From Candidatus Gastranaerophilales bacterium HUM_1 (GTDB taxonomy: Bacteria > Cyanobacteriota > Vampirovibrionia > Gastranaerophilales > Gastranaerophilaceae), in the NCBI GenBank assembly GCA_002103105.1, contig DAAY01000005.1, positions 215,636 through 279,635 on the forward strand: a stretch of 64,000 nt of DNA. Reading direction: 5' to 3'. The stretch's first letter is position 1. Every line of letters starts with the position of its first letter. Of the stretch, positions 8,209 through 16,282 are shown piece by piece. A program made the position numbers and the translations under genes. The notes below the pieces were generated by a model that was not told the DNA's origin, did no database searches, and worked only from the letters and a program-made list of their open reading frames with translations.

Positions 8209-9012
8209 TTAATCTCTATCAATACATGCTGGAGATAGCCCCCAATGCAATTTATTTCTAAGAACCGAATAAAAATCATTATCACTTAATAACGCCAAAT
8301 TCGCACAGTACAAAGATTTTTTTATAGTTAAGTCATTTCTGAAAGAGAAGACTTTTTGACCATCGGCACTTACTTTATACTCTTGATTTGGGCAAGACAA
8401 TATTTTTATCTCATCCTCTGCACTTACAACAATCGGTCTTGCCGAAAATGTGTGAGGGCAAATAGGTACAATTGCAAGAACATCAATATTCGGGGTTAAA
8501 ACAGGACCACCAGCGGCCATCCCATATGCGGTAGAACCAGTGGGGGTCGAAACTATAATCCCATCTGCCAAATACTCACAAACGAATTTACCATTTATTT
8601 GAAGTGAAAACCTTGAAGTTCTTGAAGATTCTGAGCCTTTAATTACAAAATCATTTAACGCAACATAATCATTAGCACACAGCATAATTCGTTTTTCAAC
8701 TTTATAATTATTGGAAAGAATTTGTTCAATTGATTCTTTTAAGTTTTCTCTAGAGGCTTGAGATAAAAAACCCAATCTACCAAGGTTTATTCCAAAGATA
8801 GGCGTATTAAATTTGGAATAAAACCTGGCAACTTTTAAAATTGTTCCATCTCCACCAATTACAAAAGCAAAATCATATCCTGATTGAAGATTATCAATAT
8901 CAAGAACATCTGCATTGATTTCATTTTCTAACAAAAGCTGTTTCAATTCTGACATAACAGCTTCTGAATTTTTCATAGATTTATTATAACAAATTGCATA
9001 TTTCTTTATCAT
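8209..9012 (-). CDS. nadK: NAD kinase
   Basis: The enzyme phosphorylates NAD to NADP with ATP or polyphosphate in the cytosol. At 267 residues it has the family motifs GGDGT (53-57, catalytic Asp), NLGRLGFL, and the NAD-binding TPTGSTAYGMAAGGP. The N-terminal Rossmann-like part is short. TTGTAG-17-TATAAA lies just upstream with the -10 box eight bases before the ATG, so the leader would be only a base or two. It is transcribed toward ftsZ across a 145-base gap. Confidence 0.95.
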   Translation of the reverse strand: MIKKYAICYNKSMKNSEAVMSELKQLLLENEINADVLDIDNLQSGYDFAFVIGGDGTILKVARFYSKFNTPIFGINLGRLGFLSQASRENLKESIEQILSNNYKVEKRIMLCANDYVALNDFVIKGSESSRTSRFSLQINGKFVCEYLADGIIVSTPTGSTAYGMAAGGPVLTPNIDVLAIVPICPHTFSARPIVVSAEDEIKILSCPNQEYKVSADGQKVFSFRNDLTIKKSLYCANLALLSDNDFYSVLRNKLHWGLSPACIDRD

Positions 9013-9020
9013 ATGTTCAG

Positions 9021-9049
9021 TTTATACCAAATATAATAAAAATCTACAA
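9021..9049 (-). promoter_or_regulatory. Promoter of nadK, near-leaderless
   Basis: TTGTAG and TATAAA are separated by 17 bases on the minus strand. The -10 box ends eight bases before the ATG. Confidence 0.5.
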
Positions 9050-9078
9050 ACATAAAAATATTTTGCTAATAATTATAT

Positions 9079-9084
9079 TATAAT
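9079..9084 (+). promoter_or_regulatory. -10 box of a probable leaderless promoter for the GIY-YIG gene
   Basis: A perfect TATAAT lies exactly six bases before the ATG, with no ribosome binding site. The -35 match is poor. Confidence 0.5.
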
Positions 9085-9090
9085 ATAGCT

Positions 9091-9363
9091 ATGGATAAAA
9101 AACACTTTGTATATATTCTAAAAACCGAAAGAAACACCTTATACTGTGGATATACAGATGATGTTGAAAAAAGGTTTCAGCAACATCTGGAAGGTAAAGG
9201 AGCTAAATACACAAAAGCCAACAAACCTACACAAATTGTTTATACAAAAGAATTTGAAACAAAAAGCGAAGCTCTAAAAGAAGAATATCGAATAAAACAT
9301 AAATTGAAAAGAGAACAAAAACTCAAACTTATTAATGAGTATCAGAAGAATTCTCGCCACTAG
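9091..9363 (+). CDS. GIY-YIG domain protein (UPF0213/YhbQ-like)
   Basis: This 90-residue protein is essentially a single GIY-YIG nuclease domain: VYILKTERNTLYCGYT carries the two tyrosine-containing strands, VEKRFQQH the catalytic Arg helix, and KSEALKEEYRIKH the metal-binding Glu. The YhbQ-like family is widespread; roles in DNA repair have been proposed but none is firmly established. The last 32 bases overlap the 3' end of the convergent gene. Confidence 0.9.
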   Translation: MDKKHFVYILKTERNTLYCGYTDDVEKRFQQHLEGKGAKYTKANKPTQIVYTKEFETKSEALKEEYRIKHKLKREQKLKLINEYQKNSRH

Positions 9364-10771
9364 ATTTATTATTAGAGAAATTTTCCAAATTTTTATTTAA
9401 TTTTTCTATTCTTTGATTCGTTTTATCTAAATTTCGCTGAGCTTTATCAATTTCTTTTTGAGTTTTTATAACATCTTTTGCCCATTGATCATTTAGATAT
9501 TTTTCATAAGCCTTATCTAAAACGGTAGTATCCTCAGTTGAGCCTTTAAGAGTCTGAAGTTTTTTATAATCTCTGAGGTCCATTTTATAATCATCTTTCA
9601 AACTTCTTAAATTATACTTTCCTTCTTCTTTAATAGAATCTACAATTTTTTTGTCCTCAACCTTTTTCTGCTTTTCAAGAACTTTACCTTGCGTTTTTTG
9701 CATCTTTTCTTGACGCTGAACAGTAGTATAAGCCTCAACGCCATCTCTCACAACTTTATAACCATTTTCACTAACAGCAGGGGTAAAATCTTTTTTAAAC
9801 GAAATTAACCTAGACTGATGACCTTGCCAATCAATACTCCAAGCACCTAAATATATTGGAGTTGAGCCAGTATAAGCATACCCTTGAACAACAATTCTTG
9901 TCGGATCATTTTTATCAAATCCTAAAGGAATAATATCCCAACGTTTATCATCAAGATTTACGTCCATATATTCCTTCCAAAAGTATGTTATTGAATCTCG
10001 AACTTCTTGCAAGTCATAACTTACTCTTCTATTAAAATCATAAACATATGCTTTTGTTTCCCAAATCCCATCCTCTTGAGAACCAATTTTTTCTTTTACA
10101 AGTAATTTTGTGCCATCCTCAGAAAAATCCACGGGAGTAAGGGTTCTAAAAGCGGCAAAATTATCAATCGCTTTTTCCGTTGATAAAATTGGTCTTGATA
10201 CTCGTTTTGCAACATTTGCCTTTAAAATTCTGTTTAAATTTGTATCTTCAGAATCCAAAATAATCATAAATAAATCACAAGCAACAGAAGCACTATCTGG
10301 ATAATAATACACCGTAGGATAGATAAGCATCATATAATCTGGAGAAACTATACCTTGTGCGTTTATCATTCGTTTTAAATACAACTTCTTTCCCAATGAT
10401 AATTCCGCAGATCCAGGGGGATTATTATATTTTACAATTTTGTACAAAGGTTGAGGAACGTATTTAAAATCCGAAGGTTTCTCGATTTTAGGAATATCAA
10501 AAGACTGAGTACTTCTATCTTTATACTCAGATAAAGCTTCGTATTCATCAACAGTCATATATCCAGAAGGAGTTCTATTATAGATTTTACCCTCGATATT
10601 TTTTTCTTCATCGGCTTTTAAGACTTCATATTGATACTTTATTTCTTTCGCTCTTGTATCACTAACACGTTTAAAAGGTGCAGAAATACTATCCGAAACC
10701 TTATTAGCAAAAACAGAAATCGGAGATATTAAAACAAATAATAAAAGCGTTAATATAATTTTCTTAATCAT
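9332..10771 (-). CDS. Exported protein with C-terminal coiled coil, unknown function
   Basis: This 479-residue protein starts with a clear signal peptide (IILTLLLFVLISPISVFA, cleavage near residue 22). The middle is beta-rich (PTVYYYPDSASVACDLFMI, PLGFDKNDPTRIVVQGYAYTG, YLGAWSIDWQG) and recalls a beta-propeller-like or WD40-like periplasmic fold; this is inference. From about residue 370 the sequence is highly charged and helical (EKMQKTQGKVLEKQKKVEDKK..., KEIDKAQRNLDKTNQRIEK), a long coiled coil. It lies ten bases downstream of the response regulator, so it may be a target of, or sensor for, that two-component system. Confidence 0.75.
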   Translation of the reverse strand: MIKKIILTLLLFVLISPISVFANKVSDSISAPFKRVSDTRAKEIKYQYEVLKADEEKNIEGKIYNRTPSGYMTVDEYEALSEYKDRSTQSFDIPKIEKPSDFKYVPQPLYKIVKYNNPPGSAELSLGKKLYLKRMINAQGIVSPDYMMLIYPTVYYYPDSASVACDLFMIILDSEDTNLNRILKANVAKRVSRPILSTEKAIDNFAAFRTLTPVDFSEDGTKLLVKEKIGSQEDGIWETKAYVYDFNRRVSYDLQEVRDSITYFWKEYMDVNLDDKRWDIIPLGFDKNDPTRIVVQGYAYTGSTPIYLGAWSIDWQGHQSRLISFKKDFTPAVSENGYKVVRDGVEAYTTVQRQEKMQKTQGKVLEKQKKVEDKKIVDSIKEEGKYNLRSLKDDYKMDLRDYKKLQTLKGSTEDTTVLDKAYEKYLNDQWAKDVIKTQKEIDKAQRNLDKTNQRIEKLNKNLENFSNNKSSGENSSDTH

Positions 10772-10781
10772 ATTAATTCTC

Positions 10782-11456
10782 TTACACTAAACCATCTTTC
10801 ATTGCTGTTGCAACAGCTTTTGAACGAGTTTTCACATACAATTTTTGCAAGATATTATGAACATGTGTTTTTGTTGTAGCAATAGTGATTACTAATTTTT
10901 TTGAGATTTGAGGATTTTTTAAACCTTCAACAAGAAGAGCTAAAACTTCCATTTCTCGTTCGGTCAGACCATACAAGTTCTTTCCTTTTTGGTAATTAAT
11001 TTCTCCATGTTTTGCTTGAACTTGGTTATTTTTACGAATATTTGATAAAACAACTCTTGCAATTGCGGGGTCTAACCAACCCACACCTTCACTTACAGCT
11101 TTTATTGCAGAAATTGTTTGATCTGAGGTTGCACCTTTGGTTATATAACCATCTGCGCCCGCAGCAAATGAATCCAAAATATCATCTTCATTATCTCTTG
11201 AAGTATTCATCAAGACTTTAATTTCTGGCATGGCATTTTTAATTTTTCTAGTTGCTTCAATTCCATCAATCGTAGGTAAACCAATATCCATAATTACTAA
11301 GTCTGGTTTTAATTCTAGTGCTTGATTCACACCTTCTAAACCATCTGCAGACGTACCTAAAACCTCGATAGACTCATTATTAGAAAGAGCAAAAGATAAG
11401 CCCATTCTAGTCATATCGTGATCTTCAATTATTGTAACCTTAATATTTTTCGACAT
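10782..11456 (-). CDS. NarL/FixJ-type response regulator (REC-LuxR HTH)
   Basis: This 224-residue cytoplasmic regulator has an N-terminal receiver domain with acidic pocket E11/D12 and phosphoacceptor D57 (LVIMDIGLP), a conserved Thr/Ser and Lys, and a C-terminal LuxR-type helix-turn-helix (LTEREMEVLALLVEGLKNPQISKKL). Phosphorylation would control DNA binding. It lies 12 bases downstream of a histidine kinase and ten bases upstream of the exported coiled-coil protein, so the three form one operon. An AGGTAGGT stretch precedes the ATG. Confidence 0.93.
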   Translation of the reverse strand: MSKNIKVTIIEDHDMTRMGLSFALSNNESIEVLGTSADGLEGVNQALELKPDLVIMDIGLPTIDGIEATRKIKNAMPEIKVLMNTSRDNEDDILDSFAAGADGYITKGATSDQTISAIKAVSEGVGWLDPAIARVVLSNIRKNNQVQAKHGEINYQKGKNLYGLTEREMEVLALLVEGLKNPQISKKLVITIATTKTHVHNILQKLYVKTRSKAVATAMKDGLV

Positions 11457-11468
11457 TTTAAACCTACC

Positions 11469-13049
11469 TTATACTCTGGATTTCGCAACAACATTTGTTA
11501 ATAAAAACGAAAATTCACTACCTTTATTTACTTTACTTTCAACCCAAATTTTCCCACCATGAGCCTCAACAATTTGTCTTGAAAGATATAAGCCTAACCC
11601 TGTACCAGTTGAACGTTTTTTACTTGTACCTTGTGAAAAACGCATAAACAAATGAGGGATATCTTCTTTTGGAATACCATTGCCGTTGTCTATTACGGAA
11701 AATAGCACATCTGAATTATGAGCTTTCATGTAAATATCAATTGTTCCGCCTTTATTTGTATAATTTAAAGCGTTTCCACAAAGATTAGTTATTACTCTCT
11801 TAATTTCAGCTCTATCTGCATCAATCAATAAATCTTTATCAACTTCATTGTGAAGATTAAAAGAAATATCTTTTTTCTTTGATAAAGGCTCTAATTCATC
11901 ATAACATTGAGATACCAAGTCAGAGATATTGAACACTGTTTTGCATAGATTTAACTTGCCGCTCTCAAATCGATAAACCTCTAGCAGTGCATTAACTAAC
12001 CCTAATAAATCCTCATTACTTTGTAACATTGTGGATAATAAAACTTTTTGTTTTTCTTCAACATTCCCTAAAGAGCCATCCAAGAAAAATTTCAAAGTTT
12101 GAATTGCCGCAAGCAAAGGAGTTCTCAAGTCATGAGTTAATGTTGCAATAAAATCATCCCTTAATCGTTCATTTTCCTTTTGTTGACTAAAATTACGGAT
12201 AACACCAACAAATTTTTCAACTTCGTCATCGTCACTAGTCAAAGATGCAAAATTAATTTCAACTGGAATAGATTCTTCATTGAGAACATTTCTAATGTAT
12301 AAATCTCGTAACAAAAATTCAGAATTTTCACAAGACAAACCTAAAATAGTACTTTTCACTGAAGATTTAGGAGCTCTATTCATCCTCGGATCATCTGAAT
12401 AAGCAATCTCTTGAATTTTCATTTTTTGAAGCTTTTCCGCAGTCAAGCCAACCATATTTTCACAAGCGGGATTTACTTGCTCAATATTTCCCTGAGCATC
12501 AATAATTATAATACCGTCAGCACAATAGTTGATAATACCAGACAACTTCATATTCGCCAAGGTCAACTCTTTCGTACGTTCAGCAACTAATTCTTCCAAT
12601 TTGTTTGAATATATTGTCAATTGAGCTTTTGCTTTTTCAAGTTCATCTATTTTCTGTCTTAAATTCGCAAGTAAATGACTACGTTCAATACCATTACGGA
12701 TATTCATTATTAAATCATCATTATCCCAAGGTTTTTCAATATATTTATAGACACCAATTTCATTAATGGTCTTAATCGCATTTTCCTTATCAGCATATGC
12801 TGTTAATAAAATCATGCTAACTTCAGGATATAACTTTTTTGCCTCACGCAGAAACTCCAAACCATTCATTTCAGGCATCAAAAAGTCCGAAATAATCAAG
12901 TCAGGAGCTTCTGTTTTTAAATATTCAACAGCTTCAATCGGATTGTTATAAACAACAACATCCTTAAATCCTTCGACCTTCATCAATGTACTAAAAGTCG
13001 AAGTTAACAATTTATCATCATCAACGTATAATATTTTCCCTAAATCCAT
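11469..13049 (-). CDS. Soluble hybrid histidine kinase, REC-coiled coil-PAS-HisKA-HATPase
   Basis: From the chosen start (MDLGKILYVDDDK) the protein has 526 residues. The order is a receiver domain with D55 as phosphoacceptor (LIISDFLMPEMNG), a coiled coil, a PAS domain (GIINYCADGIIIIDAQGNIEQVNPA), a HisKA domain with H306 in THDLRTPL, and an ATPase domain with N box (NLCGNALNY), G1 (DNGNGIP) and G2 (GTGLGLYLSRQIVEAHGGK). It has no membrane segment, so it senses a cytosolic cue or receives phosphate through its N-terminal REC from another kinase. A longer frame begins 18 codons upstream, but a TTGTTT-17-TATTAT promoter ending six bases before this ATG favours the shorter form. Its likely partner is the response regulator downstream. 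Confidence 0.92.
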   Translation of the reverse strand: MDLGKILYVDDDKLLTSTFSTLMKVEGFKDVVVYNNPIEAVEYLKTEAPDLIISDFLMPEMNGLEFLREAKKLYPEVSMILLTAYADKENAIKTINEIGVYKYIEKPWDNDDLIMNIRNGIERSHLLANLRQKIDELEKAKAQLTIYSNKLEELVAERTKELTLANMKLSGIINYCADGIIIIDAQGNIEQVNPACENMVGLTAEKLQKMKIQEIAYSDDPRMNRAPKSSVKSTILGLSCENSEFLLRDLYIRNVLNEESIPVEINFASLTSDDDEVEKFVGVIRNFSQQKENERLRDDFIATLTHDLRTPLLAAIQTLKFFLDGSLGNVEEKQKVLLSTMLQSNEDLLGLVNALLEVYRFESGKLNLCKTVFNISDLVSQCYDELEPLSKKKDISFNLHNEVDKDLLIDADRAEIKRVITNLCGNALNYTNKGGTIDIYMKAHNSDVLFSVIDNGNGIPKEDIPHLFMRFSQGTSKKRSTGTGLGLYLSRQIVEAHGGKIWVESKVNKGSEFSFLLTNVVAKSRV

Positions 13050-13055
13050 ATCTAC

Positions 13056-13084
13056 ATAATAGGATATTTCGCAAAAATAAACAA
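13056..13084 (-). promoter_or_regulatory. Leaderless promoter of the histidine kinase operon
   Basis: TTGTTT and TATTAT are separated by exactly 17 bases on the minus strand. The -10 box ends six bases before the ATG, which puts the expected transcript start on the start codon. Confidence 0.65.
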
Positions 13085-13115
13085 ATTGTTTACAAATCCG
13101 CAATATTCTACAACT

Positions 13116-13625
13116 TTAGTATTTCGGAGGTTTATATTCCCGATTTGATAATTCCCTATCAATTAAATAAAGAGCCGATTTTTCAGCCCCAAAAGCTTTT
13201 AATTTGGAAATTACACGAAGAACTTTTGCTTCTTCTTCAATTTGTTCTTTCAAATACCAATCGATGAAATTCCTTGTAGCTAAGTCACATTCACCTTCAG
13301 ACATATCTGCAACACAATCAATGGACGAAGTGATAGAACGTTCATGTTGATAAATTTGTTCAAAAACCCCAATTGGACCATTCATTTCTAAAGTTGGCAT
13401 TTCAAGTTGTTTTAATTTAATTTGAGATTTTCTATCTAAAACATATTCAAATAGAATCATTCCATGGTCAATTTCTTCTCTAGATTGTATTTTAGCCCAG
13501 TTAGAAAAGCCATAAAGACCAATTTCAGAAAAATAAGCAGACATTGCAAGATATAAATACGCTGAATAAAATTCTTTATTAATTTGTTCATTTAACACAT
13601 CCCTAATCTTATCACTAATCATCAT
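13116..13625 (-). CDS. ftnA: Ferritin (non-haem iron storage protein)
   Basis: About 169 residues form a four-helix ferritin domain. The ferroxidase ligands are visible: the first-helix Glu in NKEFYSAYLYL, the ExxH in REEIDHG and the later Glu in KEQIEEEAKVL. It oxidises Fe(II) and stores Fe(III) in a 24-subunit shell in the cytosol. The longer open frame begins at 13661, inside the upstream gene. The start is placed at the ATG-ATG pair 13625/13622 because AAAGGG stands five bases ahead and the protein then begins like its family. The start overlaps the desulfoferrodoxin stop, so the two are translationally coupled. Confidence 0.93.
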   Translation of the reverse strand: MMISDKIRDVLNEQINKEFYSAYLYLAMSAYFSEIGLYGFSNWAKIQSREEIDHGMILFEYVLDRKSQIKLKQLEMPTLEMNGPIGVFEQIYQHERSITSSIDCVADMSEGECDLATRNFIDWYLKEQIEEEAKVLRVISKLKAFGAEKSALYLIDRELSNREYKPPKY

Positions 13626-14031
13626 TATCCCTTTCTTTTTTATCTCCAACCCACAAACCATGTAGATTGCAATATCCTAAGGCTAAATCAATATCATTAG
13701 AACAATGCAAATTTTTGATTGGTTCATCTGTCGGTTCTAAAAACTTCACACATAGATATTTATCATCCTTAGAAACAGCCTCTATAAATTGAATATAGTG
13801 ATTATCCTCCATAGGATGAGGAATTGCACCAACTTGAATTTTGGTTTCACCAGATTCAGAATCTTCTAAAAAAACTGGAACATGTTTTTCATTCGCAAAT
13901 TCATCATATTTGTGAGGTTGTAATAAAGTCATTGGTTTTCCGCAACAAACAAGTTCCCCTTCCCCAGAAATAAAAACTTGAACCAAATTTCCACAAGTTT
14001 CACATCTATAAAAAGCAAAACGTTCAGACAT
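13615..14031 (-). CDS. dfx: Desulfoferrodoxin (superoxide reductase)
   Basis: This 138-residue cytosolic protein reduces superoxide to peroxide without making oxygen, the typical strategy of anaerobes. The N-terminal desulforedoxin domain has its four iron ligands at C10, C13, C29 and C30 (CETC...CC). The catalytic domain has the His/Cys iron site: KHVPV, PHPMEDNHYIQFI and YCNLHGLW. It is therefore the two-iron class. A strong AAAGGAG precedes the start. Coupling to ferritin makes an oxidative-stress and iron-sequestration unit. Confidence 0.95.
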   Translation of the reverse strand: MSERFAFYRCETCGNLVQVFISGEGELVCCGKPMTLLQPHKYDEFANEKHVPVFLEDSESGETKIQVGAIPHPMEDNHYIQFIEAVSKDDKYLCVKFLEPTDEPIKNLHCSNDIDLALGYCNLHGLWVGDKKERDNDD

Positions 14032-14116
14032 ATAAAACTCCTTTCATTTAGAAGATTAAAACTTGAAAGGAATAATACATGAGTAAGGTGGATATATTAA
14101 ATACTAGATAGCTTTA

Positions 14117-14145
14117 TTGTCAAAAAACTAAACTTATGATAAAAT
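14117..14145 (+). promoter_or_regulatory. Sigma70-type promoter of the SRP RNA
   Basis: TTGTCA and TAAAAT are separated by 17 bases and end about six bases before the predicted RNA 5' end. This is the best -35/-10 pair seen in the window, as expected for an abundant stable RNA. Confidence 0.75.
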
Positions 14146-14149
14146 ATAA

Positions 14150-14412
14150 ACAAGCCGTGTTCCACGGGGTGTTGCGAACCCTCGACCCGAAGCTTATGCG
14201 GGGTGCAGAGTCTGTTGTGAGGACTTTATAGACGGATTAAAATCTAGTATAATCGTTGATAACAATGGTTAAGATGGCGTAAGCTTTCGAACCGTGTCAG
14301 GATGGAAACATAGCAGCACTAAGATTGACCTTGCGGGTGTCCTAATTGTTGGAGGAGAAAGTATTAGAGGATAGTTCTTTTATAATTTTCGATAGACAGT
14401 AACACGGTTTTT
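14150..14412 (+). ncRNA. ffs: Signal recognition particle RNA, long form with Alu domain
   Basis: The 5' and 3' ends pair (GCCGTGTT with AACACGGT), closing a molecule of about 263 bases. The S domain is recognisable by the helix-8 core GTGTCAGGATGGAAAC followed by ATAGCAGCAC, matching the GTCAGG...GGAA...AGCAGC motif that binds Ffh. The 5' part, with GGGGTGTTGCG-type loops, matches the Alu domain of Bacillus/Clostridium-type SRP RNA, absent from the short 4.5S RNA. With Ffh and FtsY it targets nascent membrane proteins. It ends in a short T run, convergent with a glycosyltransferase gene. Confidence 0.85.
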
Positions 14413-14419
14413 ATTTGTT

Positions 14420-15373
14420 TTATTTTAAAAATTTATCAACAATGTATCTTGGTCTTGCTTTCACTTCTCTATAAACTTGTCCAACATATTCCCCAATTAC
14501 GCCAAGACAAAATATTTGAAGTCCTCCGAAAAAGCATAACAAAATAATCATTGTAGCAACACCATTTGGAGAGTCATTTAAAAATATTTTTTCAAAAATT
14601 GTTTCTAATCCCATCAAAAAGCCAAATAACGCCATTACAAATCCTAAACCATAAATAATTCTTAAAGGAACAATGCTGAAGGAAGTTATACCATTCAAAG
14701 CTAACCCCATCAAAGATATAAAATTAAATTTAGATTGACCTGCAAACCTTGGTTTTACATCAAATTTTACAGTAGTAGTTTTCAAACCCAACTCATGGAA
14801 AAAGCCTCGTAAAAATAACGACTTTTCGTGGTACAAATCCATCATATCAAGAGCTTTTTTACTAACCAATCTATAATCCGAATGATTCATCGCAATTTTA
14901 GAACCCAAAATATTCATCAACTTATAAAACATGATAGCAGTAATTTTCTTGAAAAAGTTATCAGTTTTACGGTCATTTCTAACTCCTAAAACGATATCAT
15001 AACCTTTTTGATACTCATCTACAAATTGTTCAATAGAAAGTTCATCTTGCTGTAAATCCGCATCAATAGAAACAGCACAATCACAACCTAAATCTCTAAC
15101 ACCTTCTAAGCCCGCAATTAAAGCTTTTTGGTTTCCATAATTTCTAACAAAAGTTGCCCCTTTAACTAAAGGGGTTTCAGAATGTAAACGTTCAATTATT
15201 GACCAAGTCGAATCATTTGAACCATCATCTACACAATAAATATAACTATCAGAAGAAATTTTACCTTTTTCAATTAACATTTCAAGAACTTCTAAAAGCC
15301 TTCTACAAGTCTTTTCTATACATAATTCTTCATTATAACATGGTATTATTACAGCTAATTTAGGTATTTGCAT
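14420..15373 (-). CDS. GT2 glycosyltransferase, GtrB/DPM1-like, membrane-anchored
   Basis: This 317-residue protein begins with a GT-A domain: VIIPCYNEE, the DDGSNDST motif, and SIDADLQQ holding the DxD metal site. Two hydrophobic helices follow near residues 230-255 and 265-295. The family transfers glucose or a related sugar from a nucleotide donor to polyprenyl phosphate at the inner membrane, giving a lipid-linked donor for envelope glycans. The divergent neighbour is a YdjC-type sugar deacetylase, which suggests a shared glycan-modification role. Confidence 0.92.
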   Translation of the reverse strand: MQIPKLAVIIPCYNEELCIEKTCRRLLEVLEMLIEKGKISSDSYIYCVDDGSNDSTWSIIERLHSETPLVKGATFVRNYGNQKALIAGLEGVRDLGCDCAVSIDADLQQDELSIEQFVDEYQKGYDIVLGVRNDRKTDNFFKKITAIMFYKLMNILGSKIAMNHSDYRLVSKKALDMMDLYHEKSLFLRGFFHELGLKTTTVKFDVKPRFAGQSKFNFISLMGLALNGITSFSIVPLRIIYGLGFVMALFGFLMGLETIFEKIFLNDSPNGVATMIILLCFFGGLQIFCLGVIGEYVGQVYREVKARPRYIVDKFLK

Positions 15374-15436
15374 TTGCTCTCTCTTTCTAATATCATGATT
15401 ATATTATTATAGTGGCTAATATGCAAGGATATTTAG

Positions 15437-16282
15437 ATGATAAGCAAAAAATTTATATTAAATGCAGATGATTTTGGTCTTTCCAAATATCATAATCAAG
15501 CAGTACTAGAAGGGTATAACAACGGTTTTCTAACAAGTGCCAGCCTTTGTGCAAATGGGGAAGCCTTTGATAGTGCAGTACATAACATTTTACCAGATTG
15601 TCCAAATCTTGGAATTGCAGCTCATTTAAACATTATGGAAGGTAAAGCCCTTACAGATTGCCCATTATTAACTAACGACGAAGGAAGTTTCAATGTCGGT
15701 TATGGATATTTAATCCTTAATCAAAAAAAATGGGAACTTCTTGAACAAATAGAACAAGAATTTAGGGCTCAAATTGAAAAAATAAAAGAAAATGATGTTG
15801 AAATTGACCATTTAGATTCACATGTTCACACACACGCAATACCTGAAATATTTAAAATAACTTGCAAATTAGCAAAAGAGTACAATATCAAATATGTGAG
15901 AACGCAATATGAAGAATTATACTTTATTCCAAAACTTCTCAAGCATTTAAATTTTAGCTACCCTATGAATTTAGTAAAAATTGCGTTACTACAATATTTT
16001 ACATTGAAAAACAGAAAAACTTTAAATGAATATGGGCTCAAATCAAATGATTTTATTATTGGCGTAGGATATACTGGCATGATGGATTCTGATGCTATCA
16101 AATATGGATTGAAAGCCATAGAAGAAGAAAGTATTGTCGAAGCACTAATACACCCATGTAAATATGATGATGCTACTAAAAATAGTCACACAAAAGAATT
16201 TTCAATAACCCAAAATAAAACGCTAGAAGATACAATTAACAGACTTGGTTTTGAGTTAACTAATTATAAGAAACTTGGATAA
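15437..16282 (+). CDS. YdjC/ChbG-family carbohydrate deacetylase
   Basis: This 281-residue cytosolic enzyme has the family metal-binding motifs NADDFG near the start and DHLDSHVHTH at about residues 115-125. Known members remove acetyl groups from chitooligosaccharides or related sugars, and lineages with GtrB-like neighbours use it on lipid-linked sugars. The substrate here is unknown. The start follows AAGGA. Its stop overlaps the start of the phospholipase-D gene by one base. Confidence 0.88.
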   Translation: MISKKFILNADDFGLSKYHNQAVLEGYNNGFLTSASLCANGEAFDSAVHNILPDCPNLGIAAHLNIMEGKALTDCPLLTNDEGSFNVGYGYLILNQKKWELLEQIEQEFRAQIEKIKENDVEIDHLDSHVHTHAIPEIFKITCKLAKEYNIKYVRTQYEELYFIPKLLKHLNFSYPMNLVKIALLQYFTLKNRKTLNEYGLKSNDFIIGVGYTGMMDSDAIKYGLKAIEEESIVEALIHPCKYDDATKNSHTKEFSITQNKTLEDTINRLGFELTNYKKLG

